A DNA stretch of 64,000 nucleotides from Phaeocystidibacter marisrubri (GCF_008933165.1 NZ_WBVQ01000002.1:829569-893568), one strand, 5' to 3'; shown: positions 16,535-24,956, counted from the stretch's first letter. Notes: generated by a model not told the origin, from the sequence alone. Made by a program: numbers and translations.

Positions 16535-17191
16535 TTAGAAGGTTACTTCATAATCAAGCGTGTCAAAAGCGGGAACCAATATGGGCTCCTGCCAATTCGT
16601 CCATTCTCCATTTTGAAACTTATTCAATGCAATTTCATGAGTACGGTTTCCTCCAAAGTCCCATATCCGGTATTCGTCAACTTGGCCATAAAATATCTCA
16701 GATGCACCACTGCCTAAATTGTAGCCATAAATTTCGTTGGGCTGAGGATTTGGACTATAGAAATGAAACTTCACCCAGCCGTACGCGGTTAGGTAGTAAT
16801 TCATTTTCACAGTACCTCCAATCTGCCGGATTCTTCGTTCCGAGCGTTCAATACTGCTATGACTTGGAGCGATGTACTTCTTATCATTTAGAAGCTCTTC
16901 ATCATTCACCGCTCAGTAATATTCAAGGTCTTCGTAGAGGTTGTGACTCAAGCGAAAGTTGCCATTGTCATCGCTCCAAACTTGTGCTACAACATGATAC
17001 CGAGTACCACAACCGAAGCAACCTGTAGCTTGGCGTTCAACAATTTGGACTCGCACGGGTCCTCTTCTTACTGCTTCTTCTGTTCCGTAGGTTCTAACTT
17101 GGCCCATTATTGTGGTGGGTTTAGACGCTTTGTTACATGATACAACCACTATGAAGAGAGCAACTAAATAAATTGGTATTAATCTTTTCGT
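16535..17191 (-). pseudogene. Lipoprotein with carboxypeptidase-like domain, copy C, start and nonsense mutations
   Basis: Homologous to copy B over its full length, but disabled twice. The codon aligned with copy B's ATG is ACG (17189-17191), leaving only a GTG at 17147-17149 after most of the signal peptide. A Leu codon TTA has also become TGA (16913-16915; a single base at 16914). The downstream part stays open (16535-16912, ending AFDTLDYEVTF), so the decay is recent. A single-base sequencing error could explain one lesion but not both. Confidence 0.75.
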
Positions 17192-17989
17192 GATAACTAG
17201 GTATAGGTACTAAAGCTTCAACAACTATTGTTTATCAATACCAAATGTATCGAGAATGACCCAACTCAATTTGCGAATAACTCAAGTGTAAAAAGCGAAT
17301 TTTGCAATATTCGCAATTATCACCCCCGTTCATCTTAGGAACGGTGCATTTGTACGGATTTACGCAAATGCTATTTCGTTTTATGCGAAATATGAAAAAT
17401 AAAGTTTCCGCAATCTCACCTGATGCGAATACTTTATTGCACTGAATGAACAGTTTCCAACGGCAAATGACAAAATCAGGCATCCTTAATGTCGTATCAT
17501 TTCATTAAGTTGACAACCTCTCGAGCTAATGCTCCACATGTGCTTGGAGACAGTTCTATACTTGAGAATGAGATTCCATTTCTCGCACAGATTTACTCTA
17601 TTTGTAAGACCACGGAATCATTCCATTGAGAAATTGATGTGGATGATTCTTGTTGTCAAAACTTATTTATCTCATTGAAGTTAACTTAGGTCCATTCTCC
17701 ACTACAACCACTCTTGGACTTCTTCCCTCCTCAATGAGGATAGACAACATCTGTGTCACACTTTTGATTGGAATCGAGTAGCAGGCTTCATTGAGCGATA
17801 GAATCGTAGAAACCTTTACGGTTCCAGACTAGTCCTTCGTTGGGTATCCTTGAATAGCAGTTATCGAAGCCTCTTCCAGACTCAACAAGATCACTGGAGT
17901 CTTTGGTGCCCGTTGAGTCCTGCCACGCCCATCCAATTGCTAAGTGCTAAAAACCAAAATACTCCCTTAAATATCCCGTTCTAAACCTC
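17192..17989. other. Gene-poor region with an eroded transposase
   Basis: About 800 bp without an intact gene. On the minus strand, about 17665-17820 reads SLNEACYSIPIKSVTQML...RSPRVVVVENGPKLTS before a stop. This fits the central integrase-core part of an IS3/IS481-type transposase around its second Asp (normally DNGPEFTS; here ENGPKLTS). Frames around it are broken. The mobile-element end at 17547-17623 follows in the right orientation. Confidence 0.45.
17547..17623 (-). mobile_element. Mobile-element end remnant, copy 2
   Basis: Reverse complement of this stretch aligns ungapped over 77 bp with 12346-12422 (about 78 % by eye). It lies downstream of the eroded transposase at about 17665-17820, as expected for the right end of that element. 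Confidence 0.55.
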
Positions 17990-18739
17990 ATGAGACACAT
18001 TTTCCTCTTACTCGGCCTTGTTTTTAGCATAACACTGTGGGCACAATCGCCGTTGCACGAGGTGGGTTCCATCAGTATTGAGGACTATTACTCGCAAAAC
18101 AAAGGAAACAAAGAAGAGAGTATTTCTAACGGATCGGTGGGTAACGGTTCTTTGACGAATGGTAAACTTTTCCCTTTTACAGGTGCCAACTATCAGTACT
18201 TCGACACGCTGAGTTACATCAATGGTCGAGCTTTCTTGCACAACCGCATTCTCGCCACCGTTTTAGAGACCTATGATAGTCTAGCTGTGCGACAACCAGA
18301 CAGACAGTTCAGAGTGATGGAATGTTCCAATGAACACGGCGGAGAGTTGTACCCGCATCGCACGCATCAAAATGGACTAAGTGTGGATTTCATGATGCCC
18401 CTCATCAAAAACGGTGAACCTTATTACGAATTAGACGACTTGGGGAAAGAACATTACCTTCTTCACTTCAACAACAAGGGAGAATACGCAGAGGATACAG
18501 AGATTGCCATCGACTTTGACCTAGTTGCTCTTCACCTGCTAATCCTCGATCAACAAGCTAAAACACATGGATTCCGAATCACCAAAGTTATCATCAACAC
18601 CCATCTTAAAGATGAGTCATTTAGCACACCCTTTGGTCAACAACTCCAATCTAGCAACATCTATGTAGTTCATCGCCTCTCTCACCTCATCAACGCCTTA
18701 CACGACGATCATTACCATGTGGATTTTGGGGAGAGATGA
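17990..18739 (+). CDS. Penicillin-insensitive murein endopeptidase-like protein (MepA/M74-like)
   Basis: 249 aa with a signal peptide (MRHIFLLLGLVFSITLWAQ). The metal-binding motifs of the MepA/M15-M74 LAS fold are present: ELYPHRTHQNGLSVDFMMP (HxxH...D) and DDHYHVDFG (HxH) at the C-terminus. Enzymes of this group cleave D-Ala-meso-DAP cross-links in the periplasm using Zn2+. The protein is complete. It stands alone between the eroded region and a surface-protein gene. Confidence 0.8.
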   Translation: MRHIFLLLGLVFSITLWAQSPLHEVGSISIEDYYSQNKGNKEESISNGSVGNGSLTNGKLFPFTGANYQYFDTLSYINGRAFLHNRILATVLETYDSLAVRQPDRQFRVMECSNEHGGELYPHRTHQNGLSVDFMMPLIKNGEPYYELDDLGKEHYLLHFNNKGEYAEDTEIAIDFDLVALHLLILDQQAKTHGFRITKVIINTHLKDESFSTPFGQQLQSSNIYVVHRLSHLINALHDDHYHVDFGER

Positions 18740-18809
18740 TTAATGTTACGAGAGCTACTTCCAACCACCTCGTTGTTGACCTCAAATTGATTATTTTCGC
18801 CGTCTCAAA

Positions 18810-20498
18810 ATGAAGACGCGCTCTCCACTCATATTCACCCTATTCTTTTCCCTCATTTGCTTGAATGGATTTGGTCAACTCGCCAATGGGCTCGTAGGTG
18901 AATATTTGTTCAATGGAGATCTAACCGACTCTAGTCCATCCAACATTACTGGAATGGGTAACAACCTGCAATTGGTTAACGGGCACGATGGTTCACCCAA
19001 TAGTGCATATCATTTTGACGGGAATCTATCTTATATAGATCTGGGCACCTCTATGCGCGGAATTCTAGATGAATTCACCGTATCCATGTACGTTCGAAGT
19101 GTGGATTCAGGGGGGTCTATGCCGCTTGGCGATAAAGCGGTGTATCAATTCAATCCTGGATTTAAAATTGGCATTTCAAGTCAGTACAATACCAATCCAA
19201 CTGGACATGTATTCTTGGCAATCTATAGGTCGTTGAACACTGGAACTATGATTGCAGGGGACCAACCACCCACCGTAGTTGACGGCCTTTGGCATTGTGT
19301 AGTAGTGGTCAAAGAAAAATGGAAAGCCCGCATTTACGTGGATGGAATACTCGCCGACTCTACCCATTTTCTATTCAATCCCAGTCTAGTCAGCCCAGAA
19401 CCTTGGCTGATTGGAATGACCGACACCGTTGTTGGTAGTGGAGACTACTTCTATAAGGGCGACTTAGATAATTACCGAATATGGAATCGACCACTCACTC
19501 AAGTGGAGGTAGATTCACTTTGCGCTTGTCCTTCTACTGCTATATTGGGATCCAACCAGCGAGAACAATGTAGAGCTGAAGGGAGTGTGGTCATCAAGAG
19601 TAGTTTGATGAATGGATCTTCGTATCAATGGAGTCCTACCGGAGCTACTTCTGATTCTATCGTTGTCCCCTATCCCGATTCAGGCTGGTTCGTGTTGAAC
19701 GTAGTTACAACGGATGGTTGTTCAGTTGTAGATAGTACGTTTGTCCGCTGGATAGAACCTCCTTCCCTAGCACTTCCCAGCTCCTTTGTGGGATGCGCAT
19801 CTTCTGGAACACCCATCACAATTAATGCGGGTATTCAAGCGGATTCTTACCAATGGTCAACGGGTGGAACTAGCGCCACTGAAAATGTCTCTTATCCCGA
19901 CTCCGGCTGGGTGACTTTAGAAGCCACCTCAGACGGCTGTACCTCACGAGATTCAACCTTTATCCGGTGGACCTCAAACCCTCCCACTCCTGATTTAGGA
20001 GCAGATCGTTTGGTGTGCAGTGGAGATTATGTGTACTTAAGAGTCGACAATACTTCAGGAACAATTACTTGGAGTAACGGAAGTTCTGGATCTTCCCTTT
20101 TGGTCAACTCTTTTGGAACCTATTGGGTGAGCGTTTCTAATGATTGTGGCATGGGAACCGATACCATACACATTGCAGAAGACTCTACTTGTATCTTCCA
20201 AAACGAAGAGGATCTTGCGCCGTTCTTCATCCCCAGCTCATTCTCACCCAATGCCGATCGGATCAACGATGCTTTTCACATTGTTCCCAATAAGGCATTT
20301 GATCAGTTTGCGTTCCAAATATTCGACCGCTGGGGCAATCTCATCTTTGAAAGTTCAGATCCTAATTTCAAGTGGTACGGGAACATGCCTTCAGGAGAAC
20401 CTGCCATCCAAGGTGCCTATGCCTTTGTGGTGCATTACAAAGTATCAGGCAGTGCAGAAGCAGAGATTCAAAGAGGCTGGCTTACGCTTTTGAGGTAG
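18810..20498 (+). CDS. LamG-domain surface protein with T9SS type B sorting domain
   Basis: 562 aa. A signal peptide (...LICLNGFGQ) is followed by a LamG/concanavalin-like domain (about 25-235, ending in the typical GDLDNYRIWNRPLTQVEV). Two Ig/PKD-like repeats each contain a YPDSGW motif (about 240-440). The C-terminal gliding-motility-type CTD (FFIPSSFSPNADRINDAF...FDRWGNLIFES...GAYAFVVHY) marks export by the type IX system and surface attachment. The ligand is unknown; LamG domains often bind polysaccharide. Confidence 0.88.
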   Translation: MKTRSPLIFTLFFSLICLNGFGQLANGLVGEYLFNGDLTDSSPSNITGMGNNLQLVNGHDGSPNSAYHFDGNLSYIDLGTSMRGILDEFTVSMYVRSVDSGGSMPLGDKAVYQFNPGFKIGISSQYNTNPTGHVFLAIYRSLNTGTMIAGDQPPTVVDGLWHCVVVVKEKWKARIYVDGILADSTHFLFNPSLVSPEPWLIGMTDTVVGSGDYFYKGDLDNYRIWNRPLTQVEVDSLCACPSTAILGSNQREQCRAEGSVVIKSSLMNGSSYQWSPTGATSDSIVVPYPDSGWFVLNVVTTDGCSVVDSTFVRWIEPPSLALPSSFVGCASSGTPITINAGIQADSYQWSTGGTSATENVSYPDSGWVTLEATSDGCTSRDSTFIRWTSNPPTPDLGADRLVCSGDYVYLRVDNTSGTITWSNGSSGSSLLVNSFGTYWVSVSNDCGMGTDTIHIAEDSTCIFQNEEDLAPFFIPSSFSPNADRINDAFHIVPNKAFDQFAFQIFDRWGNLIFESSDPNFKWYGNMPSGEPAIQGAYAFVVHYKVSGSAEAEIQRGWLTLLR

Positions 20499-20580
20499 TG
20501 ATTCTTTCAGCTCAAAATGTCAACGTGTATGTTCAATCCACTCCTCTCAGCATAAGAAACACTCTCTTCCAATAACACGC

Positions 20581-20610
20581 TTGACTCCATCAATTTTTAA
20601 TTTACATTTG
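20581..20610 (+). promoter_or_regulatory. Promoter of tRNA-Ala
   Basis: TTG (20581-20583), 19-bp spacer, then a perfect TACATTTG -7 box (20603-20610). The predicted start lies a few bases before the tRNA at 20621. Confidence 0.65.
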
Positions 20611-20620
20611 TCGTCCGCTT

Positions 20621-20694
20621 GGGGGTATAGCTCAGTTGGCTAGAGCACTTGCATGGCATGCAAGGGGTCGTCGGTTCGAATCCGACTATCTCCA
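20621..20694 (+). tRNA. tRNA-Ala (anticodon GGC)
   Basis: Complete cloverleaf. Acceptor stem GGGGGTA/TATCTCC (two G-U pairs), D arm GCTCAGTTGGCTAGAGC, anticodon stem CTTGC/GCAAG around the loop ATGGCAT (anticodon GGC), T arm GTCGG-TTCGAAT-CCGAC, discriminator A. CCA is not encoded. Its last 13 bases plus the next C recur at 38440-38453, so it is the integration target of the island to its right. Confidence 0.93.
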
Positions 20695-20695
20695 C
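20682..20695 (+). other. attL core of the tRNA-Ala island
   Basis: CCGACTATCTCCAC, the T-arm/acceptor end of the tRNA, is repeated directly at 38440-38453. The integrase gene begins about 300 bp further on, as expected for an island joined at attL. Confidence 0.75.
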
Positions 20696-20718
20696 TATCA
20701 AAAATCGCAGAAATGCGC

Positions 20719-20755
20719 AAAGTCCTGAAAGTCTGAGAACTTACAGGACTTTTTT
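20719..20755 (+). terminator. Intrinsic terminator downstream of tRNA-Ala (island-borne)
   Basis: AAGTCCTG / CAGGACTT stem followed by a T-run. It supplies termination for the tRNA after the original terminator was displaced to 38462. Confidence 0.7.
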
Positions 20756-20802
20756 GTTTTTCAGGGGAGCAGGTTTGAGCAAGTTCTTGCAAAGTTGCGG
20801 TG

Positions 20803-20836
20803 GCTTATTCGTAACCCCACCCTATTTTGGGGTTAC
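20803..20836. promoter_or_regulatory. Candidate integrase arm-binding site (attL side)
   Basis: GCTTATTCGTAACCC (20803-20817) recurs exactly at 38364-38378. Here GTAACCCC is also mirrored by GGGGTTAC (20829-20836), giving an inverted pair. Position and repetition at both island ends suggest arm-type recombinase sites; this is inference. Confidence 0.5.
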
Positions 20837-20880
20837 GATTTTCCTACAAGCTTCCCCTTCGCAGACTTGCTCAAGGATGC

Positions 20881-20903
20881 AGCACTTTGCGCAGTGCTTT
20901 TTT
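20881..20903 (+). terminator. Intrinsic terminator upstream of the integrase
   Basis: AGCACT-TTGCGC-AGTGCT stem-loop followed by a T-run. It would shield the integrase gene from transcription entering from the tRNA side. Confidence 0.6.
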
Positions 20904-20992
20904 CAATGCGCATTTTATGTTTGTTTCAAAGTGAGGACAGAATCAATTGCGAGTGTTTGTAAACGGTGCTCGCAAGTCAAAACAGTTGATCT

Positions 20993-22225
20993 ATGTCTAA
21001 TAGAAACAGTTTTCGATTACTCTACCTTCTGAACAAATCAAAAGCGAACCAAGAAGGTGCTCCCATCCTTTTGCGTATTACCATCAATGGATCTCAAGCA
21101 TCCATGAATTTGGGTAGACGTATTCCCGTCAATTTATGGAACGACAAAACCCGAATGCCTAAAAACAAGGACGCATTCACGGATGACTTATCCGAATACA
21201 TGGAGTCCATGCGTAACAAGGCTTACCAGTGCTACACTCAATTGAGTAAAGAATACGATGATGTTACTCCAGAAATGGTCAGAGCTTCACTTCAAGGGGT
21301 GCAATCTGGAAGTTCTAGAATGCTGATGGATGTCTGGAATGAGCATAACGATGAAATTGAAAAGCGAATTGGTCGAGGAGTATCAAAGGTACTTTGGCAG
21401 AAAAACCGCACGGCTAAAAGACACTTTGAGCGATTTCTGAAGATTGAATTCAGATGCGATGATATTCCGCTGCGGAGACTTAATGCTGCCCTTGTCCGCA
21501 AGTTCTATTCATACCTCACAGTAGACAAGAACCTCGTTCACAACTCCGCTGTAAAGATTCTTCAATTTCTAAAGAAAATTACCCGCAGGTCACTCTATGA
21601 AGGGTGGATAGCCAAAGATCCATTCATGGGCTTCTCTCTGAGCTTTGAGGAGGTAGATCGACCTTACTTGACGGAAGAGGAGCTCGAATTGATTATCAAC
21701 AAAGAATTCGAAATTGATAGACTCAATTTAATCAAGGATATCTTCTTGTTTGCGTGTTATACAGGACTCGCTTATGTTGATGTACACAAGCTTCGAGGCG
21801 ATGAAATTGAGCGCACGTCCGATGGGGTTTGGTGGATCAAGACCAGAAGACAAAAGACCAATCAAAAGAGTCAGATACCTCTGCTAGCTCCAGCGAAAGC
21901 CATCTTGGACAAGTATGTAAACATGACTCAATTGAAGCCCGATGAACGTTTGCTCCCGGTCTATTCCAATCAGAAGGTCAATTCATACCTGAAGGAAATT
22001 GCGGACTTCTGTGGTATCCGGAAAAAGCTGACATTCCACGTGGCCAGACACACTTTTGCCACCACGGTCACATTGCAGAATGGAGTGTCAATTGAGTCTG
22101 TAAGTCGGATGCTCGGTCATTCAAATATTAAGACGACCCAGCACTACGCTAGAGTAGTTGATAAGAAGCTTGTGGAAGACATGAGTCGGCTTGCGTCTAA
22201 CGGAAAGTTCAATTTGGCGAGGTAG
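20993..22225 (+). CDS. Tyrosine site-specific integrase of the island
   Basis: 410 aa. An N-terminal Bacteroidetes arm-binding domain (SNRNSFRLLYLLNKSKANQEG..., about 1-95) is followed by a SAM-like core-binding domain (about 100-210) and the catalytic domain. Motifs: ACYTGLAYVDVHKL, where Arg I is replaced by Ala (a variation known in Bacteroidetes integrases), KTRRQKTNQ for the beta-hairpin Lys, HVARHTFAT (HxxR), MLGHSNIKTTQHYARV with the nucleophilic Tyr. It lies beside attL and most likely integrates and excises the 20.68-38.45 kb island. Confidence 0.92.
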   Translation: MSNRNSFRLLYLLNKSKANQEGAPILLRITINGSQASMNLGRRIPVNLWNDKTRMPKNKDAFTDDLSEYMESMRNKAYQCYTQLSKEYDDVTPEMVRASLQGVQSGSSRMLMDVWNEHNDEIEKRIGRGVSKVLWQKNRTAKRHFERFLKIEFRCDDIPLRRLNAALVRKFYSYLTVDKNLVHNSAVKILQFLKKITRRSLYEGWIAKDPFMGFSLSFEEVDRPYLTEEELELIINKEFEIDRLNLIKDIFLFACYTGLAYVDVHKLRGDEIERTSDGVWWIKTRRQKTNQKSQIPLLAPAKAILDKYVNMTQLKPDERLLPVYSNQKVNSYLKEIADFCGIRKKLTFHVARHTFATTVTLQNGVSIESVSRMLGHSNIKTTQHYARVVDKKLVEDMSRLASNGKFNLAR

Positions 22226-23188
22226 AGTCAATTGGCAACAGGATGCATCTCGGTTGATTCCGAGGTGCTGATTTGGCTCTCCTGACACCTCGGGGAGATA
22301 TTACGAAGTGAGTTGTACTTCTCGCCGTTGCCCACTTATGCACGAATTTGCGCTTTGCTTTAATCTAAGACCTCCCTAAAATTGCTATAGTCAATTGAGC
22401 GTAACGATTGACAAGACTAGAACGAAGCAATGCCTTTCATGGCAGAAAGTGCACCGAGAGAAGTCCCGGCTCTGAGGATCAATTGACACTATCTTATCAC
22501 TAGTTCATCCTCGAGTCGGACTTCCTTTATTGAATGATAATCAAAACCAAATCTTGGAATGGAAACCACATCGAAACCGTCAATTATCTCCATAATGTCC
22601 CCATCCGTCAGCGACTTCATCATGAAAGATTATGGCTCTCTCAATAGCCTCGAAGGAGGTATCCAAACAACCTTATTCGACCCATTTTTTTTGACCTCTC
22701 ATTGCGGAAAAAATTTCCGAAGTCCATTTTTAGATTAGCAACGAAAACATGGGCGTTTCAGAAGGGATTCCGGTAAAAACGACAACCATACCAGTATATT
22801 CTAACTATTTAAATAAAAGATTAAAGCAAGAAGGAGCGTCTGAGCAGGGCTCATCCGCGCACTCAATTGAAATGAGAAAGAACACACCAAGAGAAGTCAA
22901 AATGAAGACAAATCGGCCTGCGCTAAATTCCTTAGCAAGGGTTATAGACAACTGCTAATGATCAAAACACTAAACAATGAGGCGATAGGCCAGAAGTCAA
23001 AGCGGAGTACAATCACTTCAAGAAACGCGAAAGCTGGCAACAGGGATACCTTAGGCCCGTCAATTGACGGCTCACACAGAAGTGCAGGTGTAAAGTTACT
23101 AGAGGGCCAAGGAGAGATTGCTTTACGATTTTGAAGAGAATTAAAATGTCCTCTCAAAGTGAGAACAATGATGAACGACCGCAACTTT
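22226..23188. other. Island stretch without clear genes, rich in TCAATTGA sites
   Basis: About 960 bp. I count CAATTG-centred sites at 22227, 22391, 22479, 22863 and 23056. A degenerate copy of the CACCTCGG/CCGAGGTG hairpin block lies at 22245-22300. A 44-aa frame on the minus strand (22489-22623) and a 69-aa one on the plus strand (22749-22958) are open; the former, with coding-like sequence in another frame just upstream, could be an eroded gene. None is recognised. Confidence 0.4.
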
Positions 23189-23241
23189 TTACTTCGCAAT
23201 ATTGCGAAGTAACACCTCGGAATCGACAGAGATTCCGAAGT
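23189..23241 (+). repeat. Left copy of the 53-bp inverted repeat flanking the metal module
   Basis: It holds a 24-bp perfect palindrome (23189-23212, centre AATATT), then the hairpin CACCTCGGAATC-GACAGA-GATTCCGA. Its reverse complement occurs at 36864-36916 with one mismatch. Confidence 0.85.
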
Positions 23242-23277
23242 CCTATGAATATTGAGTTAACGTAAATCGATGGTATG

Positions 23278-23646
23278 CTATCTTTGGATAGGTACCGGGG
23301 GTTCGAGTCCCCCTCTCTCCGCCTCAGCTTCTTCCTCATCAAAATACCGGATGTCTGCATCGGTAAAAGGTTTCATGATATCTGTCATGAGTTCGTGCCA
23401 CTTCTTTTGGCCAACAATGGCTACTTTTTTAAGATGCTCCTTATTTTTAAGATCAAACTTCGCATCGCGCCAAAGAGCGCTTGCTGACCAGCCTTCAAAA
23501 TCCTGCATCTCAAAGTACCAGCTAATTTGTTCGTGCTGCTCAATTTTCTGCCACAGTAGTGGTAACATTTTATCGTAATCGGTATCATCAAGTTTGCCTG
23601 TAGCAACCATGTAAATTTTGTCTATATTTTCTTCTATCTGTATCAT
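23278..23646 (-). CDS. STAS/SpoIIAA-like protein, C-terminus replaced at the junction
   Basis: 122 aa. Residues 1-105 match the SpoIIAA-like/STAS pattern of the second copy at 29085-29441 (ISWYFEMQDFEGW here, VDFYFELEDFDGY there; VGQKKWHELM and VGDKKWQEW). The last dozen residues (RGGLEPPVPIQR) come from reading the antisense of the tRNA-Ser-like fragment, so the native end is lost. These small proteins often lie beside membrane transporters; here it follows the CDF gene by 7 bp. Probably a regulator or partner of the transporter. Confidence 0.7.
   Translation of the reverse strand: MIQIEENIDKIYMVATGKLDDTDYDKMLPLLWQKIEQHEQISWYFEMQDFEGWSASALWRDAKFDLKNKEHLKKVAIVGQKKWHELMTDIMKPFTDADIRYFDEEEAEAERGGLEPPVPIQR
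23291..23323 (+). other. tRNA-Ser-like 3' fragment at the left edge of the metal module
   Basis: A perfect T arm (GGGGG-TTCGAGT-CCCCC) is followed by an acceptor 3' half CTCTCTCCGCC typical of tRNA-Ser. No 5' half is present. The STAS gene is cut exactly here, so this is probably an old attachment site. Confidence 0.6.
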
Positions 23647-23653
23647 GTCGTTA

Positions 23654-24448
23654 CTATTTAGAAAGTTTCAAAATGCGAATAGCGCCCCGCATCACAAAGG
23701 CGAACACGATTCCACCAATTAACAGGTCAGGCCATTTGCTGTTTAGAAAATAAACCATTACACCGGCCAGGATCACTCCGCCATTAACAATAATGTCGTT
23801 GGAAGTGAATATGGCGCTGGCCTGCATGTGCGCTTCATCGCTTTTGGCTTTATTGATCAACCATAGGGAAACCAAGTTGCCGATAAGGGCCAGAATTGCT
23901 ATAACTATCATCCATTGAAACAGCGGTGTTTCGCTTTCGCTGAAAAATCTGCGCAAAACTTCTGAGAATCCTAAGAACGCCAATCCCATTTGAAAATAAC
24001 CGCTGAATTTAGCGACTTTCTTCTTTCTGGAAACAGCACCACCAACTGCAAACAGGCTTAGTGCATAAACGATGGAATCTGCCAGCATATCCAATGAGTC
24101 GGCTATCAGGCCCATAGAGTTGGAAATCCATCCAGTAGTCAGCTCTATCACAAAGAAGCCGAAATTGATGCCCAGCACCCACCAAAGTATTTTTCGCTGT
24201 TGGGAGTCGTCAGTAGCCAACGGCAACTCAGCTTCATATTCCGTACTTTCCAAGTGGTCATTGAGCTTAAGTTCACGAATGGCCTGATGGATCTTGTCTA
24301 CTTCTTCCGTGTGATATACCTCCAGTTTACGATTGGGAATATCAAATGAAAGTTGCTTTACCTCACTATAAGGCTCCAGCTTCATGCGGATCATCTGCTC
24401 CTCTGATGGGCAGTCCATTTTTGTTATTATGAATGTGCTTTTTTTCAA
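23654..24448 (-). CDS. Cation diffusion facilitator family transporter with HMA-like N-terminus
   Basis: 264 aa from a TTG at 24448; an in-frame stop precedes it and the next ATG lies inside the first domain. Residues 1-75 are a ferredoxin-like metal-binding domain (ITKMDCPSEEQ, a one-Cys variant of the HMA motif). Five or six membrane segments follow, with GLIADSLDMLADS carrying the metal-site Asp pair. The usual C-terminal cytoplasmic domain is missing. CDF proteins export Zn2+, Co2+, Fe2+ or Cd2+ by proton antiport. It is in line with the ATPase and STAS genes. Confidence 0.85.
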   Translation of the reverse strand: MKKSTFIITKMDCPSEEQMIRMKLEPYSEVKQLSFDIPNRKLEVYHTEEVDKIHQAIRELKLNDHLESTEYEAELPLATDDSQQRKILWWVLGINFGFFVIELTTGWISNSMGLIADSLDMLADSIVYALSLFAVGGAVSRKKKVAKFSGYFQMGLAFLGFSEVLRRFFSESETPLFQWMIVIAILALIGNLVSLWLINKAKSDEAHMQASAIFTSNDIIVNGGVILAGVMVYFLNSKWPDLLIGGIVFAFVMRGAIRILKLSK

Positions 24449-24469
24449 GTGTTTTTTTATTTACCCGTT

Positions 24470-24526
24470 AGTTTAGTTGGCAAAAAATAGTTGGCAAAAG
24501 CAGTTGGCAGTTTGCAAAAGGTACCG
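24470..24526. repeat. GTTGGCA repeats, left flank of the four-helix-bundle gene
   Basis: TTGGCAAAA/AGTTGGCAG units occur four times here. Related units, in part inverted (TTGCCAACTG, GTGCCAACTT), lie on the other side at 24995-25090. Confidence 0.6.
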
Positions 24527-24904
24527 TCATTTATTTCTTGGTTTATATTTTTCGGGGTTTTCAATCATATGGTTGAGCATTCGACCTACCTCTTCTGATT
24601 TAACGACAAGTTCATTTCGCTCTCCTTCCGATATATATTGGCAGGCCAAAGCAAAATCAAGAGAAATCTGAGTTTCAGAGTTTTCCATATCTGCATCACT
24701 CATTTTACTTGAGAAGTGCTTTGGATATTGACGTTTTCTATATCCTTCGCCAATAGCCCGACACACTGATCGTGAAGATCTTCTTAATTGATCAGTCAGC
24801 GCATACTTCTCTTCGGATGGAAATTTCTTAGTAACCTCAAACACCTCCATCGCCAGCGAAAATGCTTTCTTGAAAACAGTCAAATCACGAAAACTACCTG
24901 CCAT
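24527..24904 (-). CDS. Four-helix-bundle protein (S23/IVP family)
   Basis: 125 aa from the ATG at 24904 (a GTG is two codons upstream). Family marks: FRDLTVFKKAFSLAMEVF, then FPSEEKYALTDQLRRSSRSV and IGEGYRKR, and a C-terminal helix with LNHMI. These proteins were first described in 23S rRNA intervening sequences and resemble Avd of diversity-generating retroelements; their function is unresolved. The gene is bracketed by GTTGGCA-type repeats and begins inside the remains of a PII gene, as if it had inserted as a small mobile unit. Confidence 0.85.
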   Translation of the reverse strand: MAGSFRDLTVFKKAFSLAMEVFEVTKKFPSEEKYALTDQLRRSSRSVCRAIGEGYRKRQYPKHFSSKMSDADMENSETQISLDFALACQYISEGERNELVVKSEEVGRMLNHMIENPEKYKPRNK

Positions 24905-24914
24905 AACCACCTGC

Positions 24915-24956
24915 CTTTACTTTCTTTGGTCTGATAAATGTCTTGATCTCTTTCAT
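24915..24956 (-). pseudogene. 5' remnant of a second PII-like gene
   Basis: MKEIKTFIRPKKVK matches the start of the intact PII protein at 29565-29900 (MKEIKAFIKPKRAQ). After 14 codons the sequence turns into the four-helix-bundle insertion, and I do not find the rest of the gene. The insertion explains the truncation. Confidence 0.65.

Larger units (their letters stand above)
15369..17191. repeat. Tandem triplication of a lipoprotein gene unit (period about 703-706 bp)
   Basis: The three start codons (15782, 16485, 17191) are 703 and 706 bp apart. The short spacer with ATGGGTGCTGAAATAGGG, TTCCATGGTGAAAGGTTC and GTTAGAAGGTTACTT is repeated between units. The left unit is cut at about 15368. 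Confidence 0.8.

Noticed and set aside
16913-16915. TGA in lipoprotein copy C as a recoded selenocysteine
   Set aside because: The intact copy has Leu there, no SECIS-like hairpin is apparent, and copy C has also lost its start codon.
16047-17028. Plus-strand frames across the lipoprotein array
   Set aside because: They repeat with the array and are the antisense of a conserved lipoprotein with signal peptide.
15369-17191. CRISPR-like array
   Set aside because: The repeats are whole 0.7-kb gene units; no short regular repeats or cas genes exist anywhere in the window.
17235-17483. 82-aa minus frame after the lipoprotein array
   Set aside because: No signal, domain or neighbour logic; lies in eroded AT-rich DNA.
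22942-23199. 85-aa minus frame upstream of the left inverted repeat
   Set aside because: No recognisable domain and it runs through the palindrome itself; composition is not gene-like.
23270-23323. A complete tRNA-Ser gene
   Set aside because: Only the T arm and acceptor 3' half are present; no anticodon or D arm can be folded upstream.
24527-24904. Four-helix-bundle gene as Avd of a diversity-generating retroelement
   Set aside because: No reverse transcriptase and no template/variable repeat pair are found in the window.
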